From an uncultured Prevotella sp. (GTDB lineage Bacteria > Bacteroidota > Bacteroidia > Bacteroidales > Bacteroidaceae): DNA of 11,068 nucleotides. Made by a program: the position numbers and the translations under genes. The notes beneath the pieces are model-generated. The model was not told where the DNA came from. It ran no database searches and worked only from the letters and a program-made list of their open reading frames with translations. Of this stretch, positions 8,565 to 11,068 are shown in pieces. The stretch's first letter is position 1, and each line of letters starts with the position of its first letter. The stretch is from the NCBI GenBank assembly GCA_900769055.1, contig CAAGFF010000258.1:1-11068 (forward strand), written 5' to 3'.

Positions 8565-9236
8565 ATGAAAAAAATGTTATTCACATTCGCCATGTCCTGT
8601 CTGTCGGCAGTGGCAATGGCGCAATATGAGCCAAATACGAAATGGCCGTATATTTATGAGAATTTCACAGAAGGAACTGCATATTCCTCCGACAATACCA
8701 AGAGCACTCTGCAGATGAATATTCATTTGGCAGGCAACGTGCTACATTATATTGGCAAGGACGATAGGATATATCGTGCAGACGACAATAAGATTACGCG
8801 AGTTGAAATTGGAGGGGATGCTTATCTTTTCATCAATCATCAACTAATGCAACTGATTGGAAGTCATGGCAATAATGTATTGCTCAAACTGCAGGATGCT
8901 GATTTCAGTAGAATGCAGTCGGCTGGAGTCGGGGCCTATGGTTCGGATGCCAACACCCTTGCCACATCCCAAAAATCATCCTTGGATTTGGGAGGATTAA
9001 ATACCCCAGAACTTGCCAAGATGTTGCTTGAAAGGGAGGATGGAGCAATAATCCCACTCGTAACGCGTTATTACTTCATAATAGGAGACAAGCGAATCGA
9101 AGCCTCAAAGGGTGCGGTGGAGAAACTAATAGGAGAAGCTCGTGAGAAGGATTTCAAGGCATTTGTAAAGACAAATAAAATCAAGTGGAAGAATGAGGAG
9201 AGCCTAATGAAGATTCTCGAGTATCTGTCCAAGTAA
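8565..9236 (+). CDS. Exported protein of unknown function, coupled to the C10 peptidase
   Basis: This 223-residue protein belongs to no family I can name with confidence. It has a clear Sec signal peptide with predicted signal peptidase I cleavage after AMA (residue 19), leaving a mature protein that starts QYEPNTKWPYIYENFTEG. There is no lipobox and no further membrane segment. The first half looks beta-rich (STLQMNIHLAGNVLHYIG, KITRVEIGGDAYLFINHQ). A low-complexity middle (GAYGSDANTLATSQKSSLDLGGLN) follows, and the last 60 residues are charged and probably helical (GAVEKLIGEAREKDFKAFVK, then ESLMKILEYL). Similar small periplasmic proteins occur in Prevotella as hypothetical proteins, by recollection only. 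It lies 9 nt after the peptidase stop and before a terminator, so the two genes are surely co-transcribed. A peptidase inhibitor or export helper is possible by position, but no sequence feature proves it. Confidence 0.85.
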   Translation: MKKMLFTFAMSCLSAVAMAQYEPNTKWPYIYENFTEGTAYSSDNTKSTLQMNIHLAGNVLHYIGKDDRIYRADDNKITRVEIGGDAYLFINHQLMQLIGSHGNNVLLKLQDADFSRMQSAGVGAYGSDANTLATSQKSSLDLGGLNTPELAKMLLEREDGAIIPLVTRYYFIIGDKRIEASKGAVEKLIGEAREKDFKAFVKTNKIKWKNEESLMKILEYLSK

Positions 9237-9252
9237 ATAAATAAGGAAAGAA

Positions 9253-9287
9253 AAAGGTGCAGCCCCGATTGCCGAGGCTGCACCTTT
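9253..9287. terminator. Bidirectional intrinsic terminator between convergent genes
   Basis: Bases 9253-9264 (AAAGGTGCAGCC) pair perfectly with 9276-9287 (GGCTGCACCTTT), giving a 12-bp stem and an 11-nt loop. T residues follow on the + strand (TTTCTATT), and the A-rich stretch 9247-9255 supplies a T-tract on the minus strand. The hairpin lies between the + strand gene ending at 9236 and the minus-strand gene ending at 9313, so it can serve both. A 28-bp part of it (9256-9283) recurs identically at 11015-11042. Confidence 0.88.
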
Positions 9288-9312
9288 CTATTACACCAGG
9301 AAATCATGATGA

Positions 9313-10665
9313 TTATAAGAGCGGAGTCATATAAAGCGGGATGAATAATGTGTTTCCCTCCACCTTCAAGTCGCCACTATGAATGATGTATGGTGTATGT
9401 AGATATGTGTCAAACTTCTTGCAGAATTTATTTAGTGAAGAAGTGGTGTATCTTTGCGTTGATTTCACTTCGACTGGACAAATGTTATGACGGCTTGTGA
9501 TGTTTGCTTTTCTCACAAGAAAATCAATTTCCATTGTTTCCTCACTGTTTTCCCTGTCTTTTTTGGAGAAGTAATACAGTTTCTTTCCAGAAGCTCTCAA
9601 CATTTGCGCCACGAGGTTCTCAACCAGCATCCCGGAATTCATTTCGAGCTTGCCAAGTATAATTTTCTTATATACCTCTTGCATGCTACCGTCAGAATCG
9701 TCGAATGTATGCGAGACAAGTAACCCTGTATCAGCGAAATATAGTTTGTAACGCGAATCGTCACGGTTGAGTTTAAGACCTATGCTTGGTTCCGTTGCTG
9801 CATAGCATGTATTCACCACCCTTGCCTCGTCAATCCAGAAAAAGGCCTCGGAGTAGTCTCTTGTTCTGGCTCCTTTCTTCATTTGTCCAATACGAAAACG
9901 TTTTTCATGCTTTTGTAATTGGCCGGGGATTGCATCAAATATACTGGCTACTTTAGCAGCATCGTTTCCTGCATATTGGTATATGTCATTGCGGTAGAGC
10001 GACAGAATGTTCCGCTTCACGTGATCAACTTCGTCGAAATCCTTACTTCTTACATATTCCTCCACTGCCTGTGGCATACCGCCTATTACCATATACATTC
10101 TCAACAGTTCCATCATCTTGCGATGTATTGCAGCTCCCATTGGCTTGCGTTCTTCAAGGCATTTAGCCGCCCAGGGCATAAGCATCTCTTCGCCCATGGC
10201 CCAAAGAAATTCCTCGTAGTCCATGGGCAACATGTCTATATGGTATTCTTCTGACGGTATGATTATGCCCTCGGTATTTTTTCTTATGCTGACTAAAGAA
10301 CCTGTTTCGATATAATCGTATCTCCCGTCGGCAACCAACCATTTTATGGCTTCTCTCGCCTTGGGATAACACTGAACTTCGTCGAAGATAATGAGTGACT
10401 GTTGTTCATATAGCTTAGTGCCTGTCACTACCTGCAAACGCATGAAAAGACTGTCGGGCGATGATAGGTCATGCTCAAAAATATCAATCATATCAGCTGT
10501 CATCTGACCAAAATTCACAAGTATATATGTCTTGTATTCATTTCGGCCGAATTCTTCAGCGATATAACTCTTGCCAACTCGACGTGCTCCGTCAATCAGC
10601 AAAGCTTCTTTTCTCGCCCTCTTTTGTTTCCATTCCAGTAACTTGTTGTAAATCTTACGTTTCAT
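9313..10665 (-). CDS. AAA+ ATPase with C-terminal DUF4143 / PD-(D/E)XK-like domain
   Basis: This 450-residue cytoplasmic protein belongs to the AAA_14 plus DUF4143 family, common in Bacteroidetes, spirochaetes and archaea and without an established function. The start is the ATG at 10665 (MKRKIYNKLLEWKQ); a TTG 21 nt upstream falls in a tandem repeat and is unlikely. Walker A is GARRVGKS at 26-33, Walker B is LIIFDEVQ at 91-98, and ETGS, probably the sensor-1 strand, follows soon after. The middle is helical. The C-terminal part has YFADTGLL, then SGMLVENLVAQML, then EIDFLVRKA (Asp381) and CPVEVKS (Glu399, Lys401), which matches the D...ExK layout of PD-(D/E)XK nuclease folds. No transmembrane or signal sequence is present. 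It is transcribed toward the protease unit and shares no obvious function with it. By eye its codon use looks more AT-rich than that of the Sus genes. The family call is firm; the role is unknown. Confidence 0.93.
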   Translation of the reverse strand: MKRKIYNKLLEWKQKRARKEALLIDGARRVGKSYIAEEFGRNEYKTYILVNFGQMTADMIDIFEHDLSSPDSLFMRLQVVTGTKLYEQQSLIIFDEVQCYPKAREAIKWLVADGRYDYIETGSLVSIRKNTEGIIIPSEEYHIDMLPMDYEEFLWAMGEEMLMPWAAKCLEERKPMGAAIHRKMMELLRMYMVIGGMPQAVEEYVRSKDFDEVDHVKRNILSLYRNDIYQYAGNDAAKVASIFDAIPGQLQKHEKRFRIGQMKKGARTRDYSEAFFWIDEARVVNTCYAATEPSIGLKLNRDDSRYKLYFADTGLLVSHTFDDSDGSMQEVYKKIILGKLEMNSGMLVENLVAQMLRASGKKLYYFSKKDRENSEETMEIDFLVRKANITSRHNICPVEVKSTQRYTTSSLNKFCKKFDTYLHTPYIIHSGDLKVEGNTLFIPLYMTPLL

Positions 10666-10673
10666 ATTCAAAA

Positions 10674-10760
10674 TACACCAAAACAAGATTATTGCACGTA
10701 ATGTTTATACACCAAAACAAGATTATGGTACATAGCGTTTATACACCAAAACAAGATTAT
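10674..10760. repeat. Three 34-bp tandem repeats in the leader of the AAA+ ATPase gene
   Basis: The 19-nt core TACACCAAAACAAGATTAT occurs three times without a mismatch, starting at 10674, 10708 and 10742, a constant 34-bp period. The 15-nt segments between cores are only partly similar (TGCACGTAATGTTTA and GGTACATAGCGTTTA). Units 1 and 2 fall in the predicted untranslated leader of the minus-strand ATPase gene, and unit 3 covers the predicted transcription start. The first unit begins 8 nt upstream of that gene's ATG. Repeat-number change by slippage or recombination could alter expression; this is inference. Confidence 0.9.
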
Positions 10761-10766
10761 TGGTTG

Positions 10767-10797
10767 CAAAGATAGTGATATTGCCGTTTACCACCAA
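10767..10797 (-). promoter_or_regulatory. Bacteroidetes-type promoter for the AAA+ ATPase gene
   Basis: Read on the minus strand, TATCTTTG (10774-10767) matches the Bacteroidetes -7 consensus TAnnTTTG exactly and is followed by C. A TTG -33 element lies at 10797-10795, separated by 20 nt, close to the usual spacing. Transcription would begin near 10760, giving a leader of about 95 nt that contains the tandem repeats. This prediction rests on motif match only. Confidence 0.65.
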
Positions 10798-10834
10798 ATT
10801 TCAGAAGCCCTTTTTTTGCCGTTTACCAACAAAT
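10781..10834. repeat. Pair of 19-bp direct repeats overlapping the ATPase promoter
   Basis: TTGCCGTTTACCACCAAAT at 10781-10799 and TTGCCGTTTACCAACAAAT at 10816-10834 match at 18 of 19 positions, with a 35-bp offset. The first copy carries the -33 element of the predicted minus-strand promoter. The CGTTTA...CACCAAA pattern also resembles the junction of the neighbouring 34-bp repeats, so both sets may share an origin. A regulator-binding site is possible; no regulator is present in the window. Confidence 0.75.
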
Positions 10835-10940
10835 ATATTTCGTCAAAAAACCATTATCCACTATATGCAGCTATTTGACTATCTGTAAAAGCAGTGGATG
10901 CTTGGTACCTCATGCAATTTGCGAGAATAAGCGCAAAAGT

Positions 10941-10970
10941 TTGGGCGATACTGATATTTATCGAATTTTG
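10941..10970 (+). promoter_or_regulatory. Possible + strand promoter near the right edge
   Basis: A TTG at 10941-10943 is separated by 19 nt from GAATTTTG at 10963-10970, one mismatch from the Bacteroidetes -7 consensus TAnnTTTG. Transcription would start near 10977, upstream of a GGAG site and the ATG at 11003. The 105 nt before it (about 10835-10940) show no gene and no convincing signal. The motif is imperfect, so this is tentative. Confidence 0.4.
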
Positions 10971-11002
10971 CACGTGTAAACCAAGAAGAAGGAGAGGAAA
11001 CT

Positions 11003-11068
11003 ATGAAATATTATGGTGCAGCCCCGATTGCCGAGGCTGCACATTTTATAGCTATATTGATGTTTCCA
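11003..11068 (+). CDS. Possible start of a + strand ORF, truncated by the window edge
   Basis: An ATG at 11003 opens 22 codons without a stop up to the end of the window (MKYYGAAPIAEAAHFIAI...). It has a good GGAG site at 10991-10994, 8 nt upstream, and a promoter-like sequence before that. Against it, codons 5-13 or so are exactly the 28-bp hairpin repeat seen at the terminator downstream of the ATPase gene, where it is not in an open frame with a start codon. It may therefore be a chance ORF over a non-coding repeat or a short regulatory leader. Sequence to the right is needed to decide. Confidence 0.22.
   Translation, partial: MKYYGAAPIAEAAHFIAILMFP
11015..11042. repeat. Second copy of the 28-bp palindromic hairpin repeat, terminator-like
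   Basis: These 28 bases are identical to 9256-9283, in the same orientation, including the 11-nt loop. The stem GTGCAGCC/GGCTGCAC (11016-11023 with 11035-11042) is 8 bp and is followed by ATTTTATA on the + strand, so it could end a short transcript started near 10977. The flanking bases differ from the first copy, which indicates a dispersed repeat and not a large duplication. The two copies bracket the AAA+ ATPase gene. Confidence 0.85.

Noticed and set aside
10674..10834. CRISPR array
   Set aside because: There are only three exact units with 15-nt joins that are partly similar to each other, the units are not palindromic in the CRISPR manner, and no cas gene is present.
10856..10899. Inverted repeat ATCCACT/AGTGGAT
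   Set aside because: The arms are only 7 bp and separated by 30 nt, within AT-rich DNA; this is within chance expectation and no T-run or gene end is associated.
9256..11042. Insertion sequence or composite transposon around the ATPase gene
   Set aside because: No transposase or recombinase is encoded, the repeats are direct hairpins and not terminal inverted repeats, and no target-site duplication is visible. Only the repeat itself is reported.

Overview
The window looks like Bacteroidales chromosome, most likely Prevotella or a close relative. The evidence is a SusC/SusD pair, lipoproteins with Bacteroidetes-type lipoboxes, start codons preceded by A-rich leaders rather than Shine-Dalgarno sites, promoter motifs of the TTG-N19/20-TAnnTTTG type, a C10 (streptopain-family) cysteine peptidase ending in a type IX-like sorting tail, and an AAA+/DUF4143 ATPase. 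The genus is an inference from protein style; no marker gene is present.

Region 1 (1-6899, + strand) is a nutrient-uptake operon of the Sus type. It holds a SusC/RagA-family TonB-dependent transporter (5' end outside the window), a SusD/RagB-family lipoprotein, a 295-residue lipoprotein with a Calx-beta-like domain, and a 551-residue lipoprotein with several Ig/Fn3-like domains. Gaps are only 21-30 nt, so one transcript is likely. The last two occupy the SusE/SusF position, appear to share a related C-terminal domain, and should sit on the cell surface to capture ligand for the SusCD complex. No glycoside hydrolase, polysaccharide lyase or regulator is visible, so the substrate cannot be read from this window.

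Region 2 (6918-9287, + strand) begins with a long hairpin and T-run immediately upstream of a secreted C10 cysteine peptidase. Nine nt after that gene lies a gene for a 223-residue exported protein of unknown function. Because the only enzyme in the window is a protease placed directly behind a SusCD operon, a peptide-scavenging role comparable to RagAB of Porphyromonas gingivalis is a reasonable hypothesis. A strong hairpin at 9253-9287 closes this unit and probably also terminates the convergent gene.

Region 3 (9313-11068) carries one minus-strand gene for an AAA+ ATPase with a C-terminal DUF4143/PD-(D/E)XK-like domain. Its leader contains three 34-bp tandem repeats, and its promoter area holds a second pair of direct repeats. 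The 28-bp hairpin sequence found downstream of the gene recurs identically upstream of it near the right edge, so the gene lies between two copies of a dispersed palindromic repeat. A promoter-like sequence and a short ORF open to the window's end lie at the far right.
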